This document shows, one piece after another, positions 18,359 through 27,739 of a DNA stretch of 64,000 nucleotides. Position numbers and translations under genes: made by a program. Source of the DNA: Microvirga sp. VF16 (GTDB lineage: Bacteria; Pseudomonadota; Alphaproteobacteria; Rhizobiales; Beijerinckiaceae); NCBI RefSeq assembly GCF_016864375.1, contig NZ_CP069354.1, positions 2,067,501 through 2,131,500 on the forward strand. The letters run 5' to 3'. The first letter of the stretch is position 1; each line of letters opens with the position of its first letter. The notes beneath the pieces were generated by a model. It worked only from the letters and a program-made list of their open reading frames with translations, ran no database searches and was not told the DNA's origin.

Positions 18359-19249
18359 ATGAAGGTTGTAACCCATAGCGGCACATTCCATGCCGACGAT
18401 GTCTTCGCCTTCGCCATTTTGCGGGAGGCCTTGGGGACTTTCGACTTCGCGCGGACCCGCGAGACTGCCCTGATCGAGACGGCCGATCTCGTTTTTGATG
18501 TGGGCGGCATCTACGATGTCGCGAGAGGCCGCTATGATCATCATATGCGGGATCTGCCCCGCCGGCCCGATGGCACGCCCTATAGCTCGGTTGGCCTGAT
18601 TTGGCGCGATTTCGGGCGCAATGCCCTGCCCAAACTCATTCCGGGGATTGACGAAGACCTGCTGGACGCCGTCTGGCAGGATATCGATCAGGGTTTCATT
18701 CTTGCCATCGATCAGGCCGATAACGGCGTTGCCTCCGTCAACCAGGGCCACCTTTCGCTTCTGATCGAGGCGTTCAATCCCACCTGGGCCAGCGAACAGG
18801 CCTATGACGACGCGTTCCTCGAGGCGGCCGATTTTGCCAGAGGCATCCTGGTTCGGGCATGCCAGCAGGCCCATGCGGAAGCAGAGGCCCAGTCGTCCGT
18901 ACTGGCGGCAGCCGGGAAGGCGTCGGACCCCCGGATCATCGTTCTCAATCATAAGCTGCCCTGGGAAAAGGCCGTCTTTGAGGGCGGATTGCGCGATCTT
19001 CTCTTCATCATCTACCCGAATGAGGATTCCACATCCTGGTACTGTCGAACCGTTCCGCCTGAGCCCAGCTCCTTCGGCCAGAGACTGTCTCTACCGGAGG
19101 CTTGGCGCGGATTGCAGGAGAAGGAGTTTTCTCAAGTCGCCGGGATCGCAGACGGTGTCTTCTGCCATCCGAGTGGATTCATCTGCGGGGCGCGCTCCCA
19201 GGGATCCGCTATCCGGCTGGCCGAGAAGGCGATTGCTGCCGGTCATTAG
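18359..19249 (+). CDS. MYG1 family protein (UPF0160, DHH-like)
   Basis: A 296-residue MYG1 homologue. MKVVTHSGTFHADDVFAFAIL is the family's N-terminal metal motif, followed by FDVGG.YD and RYDHHMRD, which gives the DHH-type ligands. Eukaryotic MYG1 is a 3'-5' exoribonuclease; bacterial members are predicted phosphoesterases. ATG 18359 fits the homologues' start. A GTG at 18341 with AGGGG nine bases upstream would add six residues and cannot be excluded. Confidence 0.88.
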   Translation: MKVVTHSGTFHADDVFAFAILREALGTFDFARTRETALIETADLVFDVGGIYDVARGRYDHHMRDLPRRPDGTPYSSVGLIWRDFGRNALPKLIPGIDEDLLDAVWQDIDQGFILAIDQADNGVASVNQGHLSLLIEAFNPTWASEQAYDDAFLEAADFARGILVRACQQAHAEAEAQSSVLAAAGKASDPRIIVLNHKLPWEKAVFEGGLRDLLFIIYPNEDSTSWYCRTVPPEPSSFGQRLSLPEAWRGLQEKEFSQVAGIADGVFCHPSGFICGARSQGSAIRLAEKAIAAGH

Positions 19250-19300
19250 AGCACTGAACACAAGAAGTAGAATCCACTTTTGGGACCAAACCGATGCTCC
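19250..19300. repeat. Degenerate copy of dispersed palindrome
   Basis: Ends with GAGC...GATGCTC and contains TCCACTTTTGGGACC, the same core found intact at 28975-29018 and 55606-55630. The left arm is eroded (AACACAAGAAGTAGAA). Confidence 0.5.
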
Positions 19301-19384
19301 ATCTCTTGGCTGGTGCATCGTTGGACGCGGCTCTTCGGGACCGTACGATGCGCTAGACGAGGTGTCATTCGCGAGAGGTGAGAC

Positions 19385-20296
19385 ATGAAGCAGGTGCCGA
19401 TCATTTCTCATCCCGCCTATGAGGCCACGCTGCCGGACGGCCACCGCTTTCCCATGCGGAAATATGGGCGTCTGGCAGAGGTCGTCGCGGAGAAGGGACT
19501 GGCGTCCAACGGTTTTGCCAAGCCGGAGGAGGCCCCCGCCGAACTGATCGCTCTGGCCCACGATCGTACTTACGTGGATCAGGTCTTCGCCTGCTCCGCT
19601 TCCCGCGAGATCGAGCGGAGGATCGGTCTCCCTGTCAGCGAAAGCGTGGTGCGCCGCGCGCGAACCTCCGCCGCCGGGACATTGCTCGCGGCAAGACTGG
19701 CGCTCCAACATGGTCTGGCAGGCAGCACCGCCGGTGGCAGTCATCATGGGCAGCGGGAGACCGGGGCAGGTTTCTGCGTCTTCAACGATGTCGCCATCGC
19801 GGCCAAGGCGCTTCGAGTGGAAGGAGCGCTCCAACGTGCGCTTATCGTCGATCTCGATGTGCATCAGGGCGACGGCACCGCCGATTGCCTGCGCGATGAG
19901 CCGGATCTCTTCACCTTCTCGATGCATGCGGAGAAGAACTACCCTGTCCGCAAGATCCCGAGCGATCTCGATATCGGGCTGCCGGACTCCATGCAGGACA
20001 ATGCCTATCTGGAGGCACTTCGAGCCCATCTGCCGCGCCTTCTCGAGGCCGTCGAGCCGGATCTCGTGTTCTTCAATGCGGGCGTCGATCCGCACCGGGA
20101 TGACAAGCTCGGGCGCCTTTCCCTTTCCGATGAGGGCCTGCGCCAGCGGGACGATTATGTGATCGAGCAGGCGCGCAGCCGCCAGATTCCGCTCGTCGCC
20201 GTCATCGGTGGAGGCTACTCCACCGATATCGAAGCTCTGGCCCGGCGGCATGCCATCGTGTTCGAGGCGATGGCAGCCTGGAGCGAAAGAGGGTAA
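19385..20296 (+). CDS. Histone deacetylase family protein
   Basis: A 303-residue class of arginase/deacetylase-fold zinc enzyme; bacterial relatives remove acyl groups from amines such as acetylpolyamines or act on unknown small substrates. His120-His121 in GSHHG are the catalytic dyad, DLDVHQGDGT supplies Asp158 and His160 as zinc ligands, and NAGVDPHRDDKLG supplies the last Asp region. Full-length for the short bacterial group. No operon partner; it ends six bases from convergent psuG. Confidence 0.9.
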   Translation: MKQVPIISHPAYEATLPDGHRFPMRKYGRLAEVVAEKGLASNGFAKPEEAPAELIALAHDRTYVDQVFACSASREIERRIGLPVSESVVRRARTSAAGTLLAARLALQHGLAGSTAGGSHHGQRETGAGFCVFNDVAIAAKALRVEGALQRALIVDLDVHQGDGTADCLRDEPDLFTFSMHAEKNYPVRKIPSDLDIGLPDSMQDNAYLEALRAHLPRLLEAVEPDLVFFNAGVDPHRDDKLGRLSLSDEGLRQRDDYVIEQARSRQIPLVAVIGGGYSTDIEALARRHAIVFEAMAAWSERG

Positions 20297-20301
20297 GGCG
20301 C

Positions 20302-21225
20302 TTATCGCGTCAACGATACGGCGAGTTGTGCGGCCAGTGCGGCATTGTTCTTCACCAGAGCAATGTTGGTGGCAAGACTTCGCCCGGCGGTCTTCTCGAA
20401 CAGGTAGGACAGGAGGAAAGGCGTCACGGCCTTTCCAGTGACGCCGCGAGCCTTCGCCTCGGTCACGGCCGCATCGATGAAGGTTTTCATCTCATCCGCA
20501 GGGATTTCATCGGCGCTCGGCACGGGATTGGCAACGAGAACGCCGCCATCGAGCCCAAGCGCTTCCTTGGTGCGGATCAGATCCGCCATCGCGTCCGGAC
20601 TGTCGAGGCGCAGCGGGACGGACAAGTCACTCGTCCGGCTCCAGAAGGCCGGAAAGCGGTCCGTCCGGTAGCCGACCACGGGGACGCCGCAGGTTTCGAG
20701 GTACTCAAGGGTCCGCGGCAGATCGAGGATGGCCTTGGCACCGGCGCAGATCACCGCGACCGGGGTGCGGGCGAGCTCGTCGAGATCGGCGGAGATGTCC
20801 ATGGTGCTCTCGACGCCCTGATGGACGCCGCCAATGCCGCCGGTGGCGAAGACGCGGATGCCCGCCAGATGGGCACAGATCATGGTTGCGGCCACCGTCG
20901 TTGCACCGTGCCGCCTGGAGGTGACTGCATAGGGCAGGTCGGCGCGGCTCAGCTTCATCACGTCCTTGGCGGTGCCGAGCCAGTCGAGCTCCGTGTCTGA
21001 GAGGCCGATCTTGATGCGGCCTTCGATGATCGCGATCGTAGCGGGCACGGCACCGTTCTCACGCACCACCGCCTCCACCTCGCGGGCCGTGGCGACGTTC
21101 TGCGGATGCGGCATGCCATGGGTGATGATGGTGGATTCAAGTGCGACGACTGCGCCGCCTGCGGCGAGCGTGGCCTGTACCTCGGGAGTGATGTCGAGAA
21201 AACGGCTGGCATTGTCGTGATTCAT
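20302..21225 (-). CDS. psuG: Pseudouridine-5'-phosphate glycosidase
   Basis: A 307-residue PsuG, which splits pseudouridine 5'-phosphate into uracil and ribose 5-phosphate. Family signatures include VALESTIITHGMPHPQN, ATGGIGGVH and the C-terminal TPFLLSYLFEKTAGRSL. Length is typical. It lies 12 bases after psuK on the same strand, so the two steps of pseudouridine breakdown are encoded together. Confidence 0.95.
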   Translation of the reverse strand: MNHDNASRFLDITPEVQATLAAGGAVVALESTIITHGMPHPQNVATAREVEAVVRENGAVPATIAIIEGRIKIGLSDTELDWLGTAKDVMKLSRADLPYAVTSRRHGATTVAATMICAHLAGIRVFATGGIGGVHQGVESTMDISADLDELARTPVAVICAGAKAILDLPRTLEYLETCGVPVVGYRTDRFPAFWSRTSDLSVPLRLDSPDAMADLIRTKEALGLDGGVLVANPVPSADEIPADEMKTFIDAAVTEAKARGVTGKAVTPFLLSYLFEKTAGRSLATNIALVKNNAALAAQLAVSLTR

Positions 21226-21237
21226 AAGGACTCCCGT

Positions 21238-22173
21238 TCAAAGGTCCGACGCTCTAAGGGACAACGTGGATTCCAGCAAGGCGAGTGACAGATCGGGCCT
21301 CACGCTCGTCGGGCTTTCCACCGTCAGAGCCGCTGCGATTGTGCCAAGCCGGGCAGCCTTGGCCAAAGGGGCATCCTTCAGCATGGCGACGAGAATGGTT
21401 GCAATCAGGGCGTCCCCTGCGCCGGTTGCATCGACGATCTCAACCTTGACCGCGTTGATCTTCACGATTCCGGAAGAATCCGCCGCGACAAGTCCCTGAT
21501 CGCCAAGCGTCAGGACAACCTGTTCCACGCCACGGTCGAGCAGGGCCTTTACCGCCGTTTCCGGCGAAACCTCATGGCGGTCGAGATAGGCTCGAGCCTC
21601 GTCGAGGTTGAGGAAGAACACGCCGACGCCTCCCAGATCCTGTGGCAGGCGCATCACCTTTGGCGTCGAAACTGCGTCGACAGCGAGCATCAGGGCTTGT
21701 TGCCGGGCAAGGCCGGCAAGCTCATGCAGGGTCTCGGAAGGCAGGTTGCAGTCGGCGAAGACCCATGCCGATCCGAGCTCGGGTTCCGCCCGACGCAACA
21801 GGGCAGGGGTGGTCCGATCGAAGATCGCCATATTGGCGAGCCCGACGGCAAGCTCGCCATCGGGCTGCAGCACGGCCACATATTCCGCTGTCGCATCTGT
21901 ATCGGAAATGGTCACGCATCGGGTGTCGATGCCGCTGTGTTTTAGGTCGTCGAGCAGCGCGCGGCCATTGTCATCGTCGCCCACAATCGAAACCAGCGAC
22001 GCTTGTACTCCGAGCCTCGCAATGTTCTCCGCCACATTGCGGGCGACGCCACCGAACGAGCGTTCTGAAACGACGGGATTGGAAGTTCCTGGCTGGATTG
22101 GCGCCAAAGCGTGGTACTTGCGGTCGACGGCCGCTCCGCCGATGCAGACTACCCTGCTCATTCCAGGCTTCAT
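21238..22173 (-). CDS. psuK: Pseudouridine kinase, PfkB family
   Basis: A 311-residue PfkB carbohydrate/nucleoside kinase. The N-terminal VCIGGAAVDRKYH and SFGGVARNVAENIARLG bind substrate; DATGAGDALIA near the C terminus carries the catalytic Asp and anion hole. Its place directly before psuG assigns it as pseudouridine kinase, making pseudouridine 5'-phosphate. The frame is open 37 codons further up; ATG 22173 is chosen because GGAAGG precedes it. No dedicated transporter gene was seen nearby. Confidence 0.9.
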   Translation of the reverse strand: MKPGMSRVVCIGGAAVDRKYHALAPIQPGTSNPVVSERSFGGVARNVAENIARLGVQASLVSIVGDDDNGRALLDDLKHSGIDTRCVTISDTDATAEYVAVLQPDGELAVGLANMAIFDRTTPALLRRAEPELGSAWVFADCNLPSETLHELAGLARQQALMLAVDAVSTPKVMRLPQDLGGVGVFFLNLDEARAYLDRHEVSPETAVKALLDRGVEQVVLTLGDQGLVAADSSGIVKINAVKVEIVDATGAGDALIATILVAMLKDAPLAKAARLGTIAAALTVESPTSVRPDLSLALLESTLSLRASDL

Positions 22174-22391
22174 GTCCGGACCTTCCGCTCGTCGATCATA
22201 TGCTGGGCAGACGATATGCCGAATGGCCGGCCCCGCCGCAATGGGTCGAGGTGCTGGCGGCTTGGCCAGAGTAAGAGCGGTCACCGCCGTTCACACTCAA
22301 ATCCACTCCGCAAAAGCACAACCGATTTGCGATGGATCAAAGACAGGGCCGTGCGTCTCTATAGGCTTGCCATGACAACATGGAGGCTACC

Positions 22392-22787
22392 ATGGGTTTG
22401 GGAACAGCGATCAAGCGATGGCAATCGAACTGGATGCGGGCACATGAGTTCGCTTCCCTCGATCCGGATCAGAGGAACGCGCTCGCCCGCGACATCGGGG
22501 TTCCGGCAGAAATGCTGCCCATTCTCGTCGCGCGAGGCCCCGAGGCCGCCGGGGAGCTGCCGCGTCTCATGAATGCGCTCTCCCTCGATGCCGACCGGAT
22601 CAGGCATATCCATGCAACATTGATGCGGGACATGAGCCTTACTTGTTCAGGGTGCACCGCGGCCGTCCGCTGTCGGCACGATCTTGATCGTGGGCGAGCG
22701 CCAACCCATTACGGCGAGTATTGCCCGAACGCCGAGACCTTACAGGAATTGCAAGGCGAGGGCGTTTTAAAGCCTGTTCAGGCCTGA
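22392..22787 (+). CDS. DUF6455 family protein
   Basis: A 131-residue protein (MGLGTAIKRWQSNWMRAHEFASL...). The C-terminal half has four conserved-looking cysteines: TCSGC...RCRHDL and GEYCPNAETLQEL, characteristic of DUF6455 and possibly a metal or redox site. The ATG at 22392 has GGAGG five bases upstream and is preferred to the ATG at 22380. Cytoplasmic; function unknown. Confidence 0.78.
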   Translation: MGLGTAIKRWQSNWMRAHEFASLDPDQRNALARDIGVPAEMLPILVARGPEAAGELPRLMNALSLDADRIRHIHATLMRDMSLTCSGCTAAVRCRHDLDRGRAPTHYGEYCPNAETLQELQGEGVLKPVQA

Positions 22788-23058
22788 GAGAGGGGAACCC
22801 GCCGCCATCTTTAGGGGTATTCTCAGCTCGGTCAGGTGTTCCCCATCGCTAACATATGTTTATTTTCAGGCTCGGTCATGGCATTGTGTCGTTACGGTAG
22901 GGCCAAGCGGGAAGCGGATTTAGACCTGTCCGGACACGCATGGCTGCAAGACATCGTGATGGGCCGCGCTTCGCATTCAGGGTTTACCCTTGGATCGCCT
23001 CCGGGAATGGAGCGATGCATAGGTGAGGCCGGCGTCCCATCCCTGCGAGGGAGGTGGC

Positions 23059-25473
23059 ATGCCTGCTGCGTCCGCAGCTGGACCTCACGTTACGTTAGGG
23101 GTCTCATCGTCCAAAACCCGTAACTGGATTATCCTGGCGGCCGCCGTTACCGCGAGCCTCGCGTTCCTGATCGCCGCTTCCGTTATCTATTGGCATGCGA
23201 TCCAGGATCGCCACGGGATCGTTCACAGGGGCTTGTCGGCATCAGCGGCGGCATCCCACATTCTCGACCGGGAGGCCGAGGCGCTCGGTAATATCCTGAA
23301 GGGTCTTTCGACATCGCCGCTTCTCAAGGCTGAGGATCTCAAGCCCTTCCACCAGCAACTCAGGGCAACGCCTCGCCCGAGCGGGTCCCGGTTCGTCCTT
23401 TGGAACCAGGAGCGCCTGCTCCTTAATTCGGCCTTCGCCTATGGGGCGCCTCTGCCTCCCATCAATGTGCTCCCGATCAGCGAGCAGCGACTTCAGCTGC
23501 TTCGCCGAGTTGGCGTCGTCATGTCGGAGCGTATCCAGGCACCGCTGACAGGAGAGTGGATCGTCGCGGTGAGCCTGCGGCTCGGCAGTCCCGATCTCGG
23601 AGGCGAACGGATCCTGACGCTGGCTGTCCCCGAGGCTCATCTCGGCAAGGTCGTCCGGGACAGCGCCCCCCCGGTCGGTTGGACCGTGTTCATCCTCGAT
23701 CACAAGCTTCAACATGTGAAGTGGAACGACGCGGAGCTCCCGCTCGCCTCGCAGCTGCATCCGCAATTGGCAAAGGCCCTGGCGAGCGGAGAACATAACG
23801 GACATTTCGAAGTCGATGGCGATGGCGGTACCATTCTGGTGGCCTTCGAGCGATCGGACAACACCGGCTATATCGTCCTGTCGACAATACCAACCGCGCT
23901 GATCAACGAGCCGCTCTATCTGGCTCGCCGATGGATCTGGTATGCGGGGATTATCCTGGCCTTGGCAGGGATCGGATCAGCGGCGCTTATCCTGAGAAAT
24001 ATCGGCTCAATCGATGCTCTGAAGGTATCTGCCGTGTCGACCAGGGCGGAGCTTGTGGAAACGAATGAGCGTCTTGCCGCAATCCTGACGAGCGTCAGCG
24101 ACTGCTACCTCACGCTCGATCGCACATATCGCATTACCGATATCAATGCTGCGGCCATACGCTGGTTTGGGCTGCCGCGAACTGATGTCATCGGGCATTC
24201 CTATTTCGACATTGTCGGGCATCATCCGCAATTCGATGCCGCCCTGAAAAAGGCCCTTGAGAGCGAAACTCCATTCCATGGCGAGTTCCCATCGACGTAC
24301 AATCCCGGGAAACATATCGATTACAGGGTCGAGCCGACCCGACAGGGAGTCAGTGTCTTCTTCAGAGACGTCACTGAACAGTACCGGGCCCGACTTTCGC
24401 TCATGCAGGAGCGAGAGTTTCTCCAAGCCTCTCTGGATGCTCTCTCAGTCCATGTGGCGGTCCTCGATAATGCGGGTACCATCATTTCCGTCAATGAGGC
24501 CTGGCACCGTTTTGCTCGCGAGAATGGATATCCTGGCCCATCACACGGCCTTGGCATGAATTATCTCGATGTTTGCGCTCGGGCCGGAGAATATGATCTA
24601 GCCGCAAGGCAGATCCATACCGGGCTCAAAGCCGTCACATCCGGGCAACGGCACGACTACCGGGATGTCTATCGATGCGACGGGCCGGGGGAGCCGCGCT
24701 GGTTCCAGATGAGGGCGACGCGCTTCATCGCAGGGGAGTTGTCCCGTATCATCGTGACCCACGAGGACATCACCGAGGTTGTCGCCGTCAAGGCCGAGAT
24801 CACTGCGCTGTCGGGTCGTCTGCTCACGGTTCAGGAAGAGGAGAGGGAAAGGATTGCCGTGGAGCTGCACGACTCGACCGCACAGCATCTCGTGGCCGTC
24901 AGTCTCAACTTGATGCAGGTGGAAAATTTCTGCTTGCCTCCCTCCGGGCGACGGATTCTCGACGAGATTGACCGCTCGCTGGAGGAGGCGCTGAAAGAGC
25001 TGCGCATCTTCACCTATCTGCTCCATCCTCCCAGGTTGGAAACGGACGGCCTCGTGAGCACCGTACAAAGTTTCACGGAGGGCTTTTCGAAGCGAACGAA
25101 CCTGCGGACCATCCTGCGCTTCGATGAATCCGCCGATGATCTTCCGGTCGATCTCCAGCGCGCCCTGTTTCGCATCATCCAGGAAGGGCTGACCAATGTT
25201 CACCGCCATGCCGGAGCCTCCGAAGTCATACTCAATCTGCGCCTGACATCCGATCAGGTCATTCTGTTCGTGGCGGATAATGGACGTGGCATGCGGAGCC
25301 GGCGCGGTGAGCCAGCGGTGCGGCAACCGACCCTCGGCGTAGGCATCCCGGGAATGCGCATCCGCCTCAGTCAGTTCGGAGGAAGCCTGCAGATTCGCAG
25401 TGGCCGGCGTGGCACGATCATCCGCGCGACTGCGCCGCGATTTATTCCAGTGGTTGCAGCCTTGAAGGCATGA
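23059..25473 (+). CDS. NarL-type sensor histidine kinase with two PAS domains
   Basis: An 804-residue membrane kinase. TM1 spans ~22-45, then an extracytoplasmic sensor of about 230 residues (Cache-like), TM2 near 285-305, two PAS regions (from ~330 and ~455), a HisKA_3 dimerisation domain with phospho-acceptor His604 in ERIAVELHDSTAQHL, and an HATPase domain with EGLTNVHRHAGAS, DNGRGM and GVGIPGMRIRL. Start ATG 23059 is backed by GGGAGG five bases away. It probably phosphorylates the response regulator encoded 128 bases downstream. Ligand unknown. Confidence 0.93.
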   Translation: MPAASAAGPHVTLGVSSSKTRNWIILAAAVTASLAFLIAASVIYWHAIQDRHGIVHRGLSASAAASHILDREAEALGNILKGLSTSPLLKAEDLKPFHQQLRATPRPSGSRFVLWNQERLLLNSAFAYGAPLPPINVLPISEQRLQLLRRVGVVMSERIQAPLTGEWIVAVSLRLGSPDLGGERILTLAVPEAHLGKVVRDSAPPVGWTVFILDHKLQHVKWNDAELPLASQLHPQLAKALASGEHNGHFEVDGDGGTILVAFERSDNTGYIVLSTIPTALINEPLYLARRWIWYAGIILALAGIGSAALILRNIGSIDALKVSAVSTRAELVETNERLAAILTSVSDCYLTLDRTYRITDINAAAIRWFGLPRTDVIGHSYFDIVGHHPQFDAALKKALESETPFHGEFPSTYNPGKHIDYRVEPTRQGVSVFFRDVTEQYRARLSLMQEREFLQASLDALSVHVAVLDNAGTIISVNEAWHRFARENGYPGPSHGLGMNYLDVCARAGEYDLAARQIHTGLKAVTSGQRHDYRDVYRCDGPGEPRWFQMRATRFIAGELSRIIVTHEDITEVVAVKAEITALSGRLLTVQEEERERIAVELHDSTAQHLVAVSLNLMQVENFCLPPSGRRILDEIDRSLEEALKELRIFTYLLHPPRLETDGLVSTVQSFTEGFSKRTNLRTILRFDESADDLPVDLQRALFRIIQEGLTNVHRHAGASEVILNLRLTSDQVILFVADNGRGMRSRRGEPAVRQPTLGVGIPGMRIRLSQFGGSLQIRSGRRGTIIRATAPRFIPVVAALKA

Positions 25474-25601
25474 TCGGTGGGCGGCAAAACAAGCAGCCTG
25501 TTCGATTGGGAATTGCCCGAGTGGTTTTCAGGGTTTTTCCTGAGTTCCGCTGTGGAGCTTTTAGGCTATAAGAAGTCATTGCGGGGAGGGTGCAATCCGC
25601 C

Positions 25602-26234
25602 ATGACGCGCATCCTGATTGCCGATGATCATGACGTGGTCCGTTCCGGACTTCTTACCATCCTGAGCAGTCAACCCGGATGGGAGGTGGTCGCCGAGGCG
25701 GAGGATGGCCGCAAGGCTGTTGAACTGGTTGTCGAGACCAGACCGGATGTCGCCATTCTTGATTACCAGCTTCCCTACCTCAATGGCGTTGATGCAACGC
25801 GGGAAATTCGCGCCATCCGGCCGCAGACGGAAGTTCTGATCTTCACCATGCATGAGAGCGAGCTGCTGATGCGCGAACTGCTTGAGGCCGGAGCTCGTGG
25901 TTACCTTTTGAAATCCGACGCCCGCAAGTTCCTGATCGCGGCAGTTGAATCACTATCCCAGCACAAGCCGTTCTTCACCGGACGCGTCTCCGAAGCTCTC
26001 CTGAACGCTTTCCTCTCTCAGGGACATGCTGCTGATGGCGCGTTGACTGCACGTGAGCGCGGAGTTGTTCAACTCATCGCAGAAGGCCATAGCAATAAGG
26101 AGGTGGCCCAGATCCTCGGTCTCAATTTGAAGACCGTCGAAAGCCATCGGGCGTCGGCCATGCGCAAGGTCAACGTCAATTCGACAGCGACCTTGGTACG
26201 ATACGCGATCCGCAACAAGCTCGTCGAGCCTTGA
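25602..26234 (+). CDS. LuxR/NarL-family response regulator
   Basis: A 210-residue two-domain regulator. The receiver begins TRILIADDHDVV, with phospho-acceptor Asp54 (AILDYQLP) and Lys in YLLKSD. The C-terminal LuxR helix-turn-helix reads LTARERGVVQLIAEGHSNKEVAQILGL then KTVESHRASAMRKV. ATG 25602 is preferred to the GTG at 25590, which sits directly on the GGGGAGG site. Forms a pair with the kinase upstream. No target sites were identified. Confidence 0.94.
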   Translation: MTRILIADDHDVVRSGLLTILSSQPGWEVVAEAEDGRKAVELVVETRPDVAILDYQLPYLNGVDATREIRAIRPQTEVLIFTMHESELLMRELLEAGARGYLLKSDARKFLIAAVESLSQHKPFFTGRVSEALLNAFLSQGHAADGALTARERGVVQLIAEGHSNKEVAQILGLNLKTVESHRASAMRKVNVNSTATLVRYAIRNKLVEP

Positions 26235-26425
26235 TGCAACTCGCCCGATGCAGGCTCTTCCCCCCTTCTCAGGGTATTTTTTTGACGATCTCGGGGTTTA
26301 TTCGACCACGCCGGGGATTGCTTCATTGGGCGTGGCGAAAGATGCTGGCCTGAAAAGGGTTGCCGGGGTGAAGGTCAGAAGCCCGCCAGCTCTTTTGTTC
26401 GCCATGCGATCGACGGGGAGGTTCG

Positions 26426-26602
26426 ATGCCGAAAGAACCGATCAAGTCAGATGACGAGGAGCGCAGAGCGCTCGAACGCGAACTGGACGAGGAACTGGAG
26501 GAGACCTTTCCGGCCAGTGATCCCCCAAAGGTGACCCGCGTCCCCCGCAGAAGCCAGATCATAAGCGACGATGGCGACGATGAGGGCGAAAACCGGCATT
26601 GA
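26426..26602 (+). CDS. Small acidic 'ETFPASDPP' protein
   Basis: A 58-residue protein beginning MPKEPIKSDDEERRALERE, with the motif ELEETFPASDPPKVT that recurs in short proteins of many Rhizobiales. The rest is highly acidic. A strong site GGGGAGG lies four bases before the ATG. Function is unknown to me. Confidence 0.72.
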   Translation: MPKEPIKSDDEERRALERELDEELEETFPASDPPKVTRVPRRSQIISDDGDDEGENRH

Positions 26603-26655
26603 GCCGACATCAGCAAAGGAAGCAGTCCTCATCCCGATTGGGAGCCTGAATACTC

Positions 26656-27723
26656 ATGCCATCTGATCCCACGCCTCAGACGACAGCCGCCCCAGGACCC
26701 GCCGGAAGCATACGAAGCGCACGGCCCTTCCGCTTCGTGGCACTGGGTTTCCTGTCGCTGCTGGGCGGGCTTGGCTGGGGATCGGCGCAAGCTACGGAAG
26801 GGGGCGCAAGCCTCTTCATCCCGGGCGGCCATGGCCCCGGAGCAGGCATCGTTCCGCCACCCGGCTTCTATTTCGCCAACGATTTCTTCGCCTATTCCGG
26901 CGAACTCACCGGCGGCCGTCAGATCCAGATCGGCGGCGCGGTGCTGGCGGACGTGAAGACGGAGGTTCGGGCGGACTTCTTGACGGCAACCTGGATCACG
27001 CCGCTGGAGATCCTCGGCGGGCGTGTCGGCTTTGGCCTCAGCCTGCCATTCGGCGTGCCGCGGGTCAGCGCGGGCATCTTGATCGAGGCGCCACGGCTAG
27101 GACGGACCTTCGCCTTCAGCCAGCGGGACGCCTCGTTCGTCCTGGGCGATCCCTTGGTGGCCGGCCTCATCGGCTGGGATGCGGGCAAGTTCCACTGGTC
27201 AATCGGCGCCACCGTCAACATTCCGGCTGGCGGCTACGAGGAGGGTGAGCTCTCGAACCTTGCCTTCAACCGCTGGATCGGTGACGTCTATGCTGCGCTC
27301 ACCTGGCTCGATCCGGAACTCGGCCTCGACCTCTCGGGCGCCGTCGGCTTCGAGTTCAACGGCGAGAACCCGGAGACCGACTACCGAAGCGGCAATGCCT
27401 TCCACTTCGATGTCTCGATCAGCAAGCACCTGACCAAGGAGTTCTCGGTCGGACTTCTCGCGGGCTATTACGACCAGGTCTCCGACGACGGCGGCGCGGG
27501 CAACCGGATCGGCCCCTTCAAGGGCCGGGTGACTGCGGTGGGCGCCACCGCCGGCTACGACTTCACCGTTGCCGGCACACCGGTCTCGACCCGGATCAAG
27601 GTGTTGCGCGAGGTCGACGTCGAGAATCGGCCACAAGGTACCATCGGCCTGTTCTCGTTGGGGTTCCCTCTTGGCGGGCATGCCCCTCCGGCCGCTCCAC
27701 GAGCGGTCACGGCAAAATATTGA
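26656..27723 (+). CDS. SphA / phenol MetA-type outer-membrane channel
   Basis: A 355-residue beta-barrel protein of the SphA/Phenol_MetA_deg group, linked to passage of aromatic or other hydrophobic molecules. A signal peptide (FRFVALGFLSLLGGLGWGSAQA) ends near residue 46. The body shows alternating amphipathic strands and motifs such as ADFLTATWITPLEILGGRVG and NAFHFDVSISKHLTKEFSVGL. It converges on the minus-strand sulfatase region and may supply outer-membrane entry for its substrate, which is inference from position only. Confidence 0.78.
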   Translation: MPSDPTPQTTAAPGPAGSIRSARPFRFVALGFLSLLGGLGWGSAQATEGGASLFIPGGHGPGAGIVPPPGFYFANDFFAYSGELTGGRQIQIGGAVLADVKTEVRADFLTATWITPLEILGGRVGFGLSLPFGVPRVSAGILIEAPRLGRTFAFSQRDASFVLGDPLVAGLIGWDAGKFHWSIGATVNIPAGGYEEGELSNLAFNRWIGDVYAALTWLDPELGLDLSGAVGFEFNGENPETDYRSGNAFHFDVSISKHLTKEFSVGLLAGYYDQVSDDGGAGNRIGPFKGRVTAVGATAGYDFTVAGTPVSTRIKVLREVDVENRPQGTIGLFSLGFPLGGHAPPAAPRAVTAKY

Positions 27724-27739
27724 ACCGGCCGCCGGACTC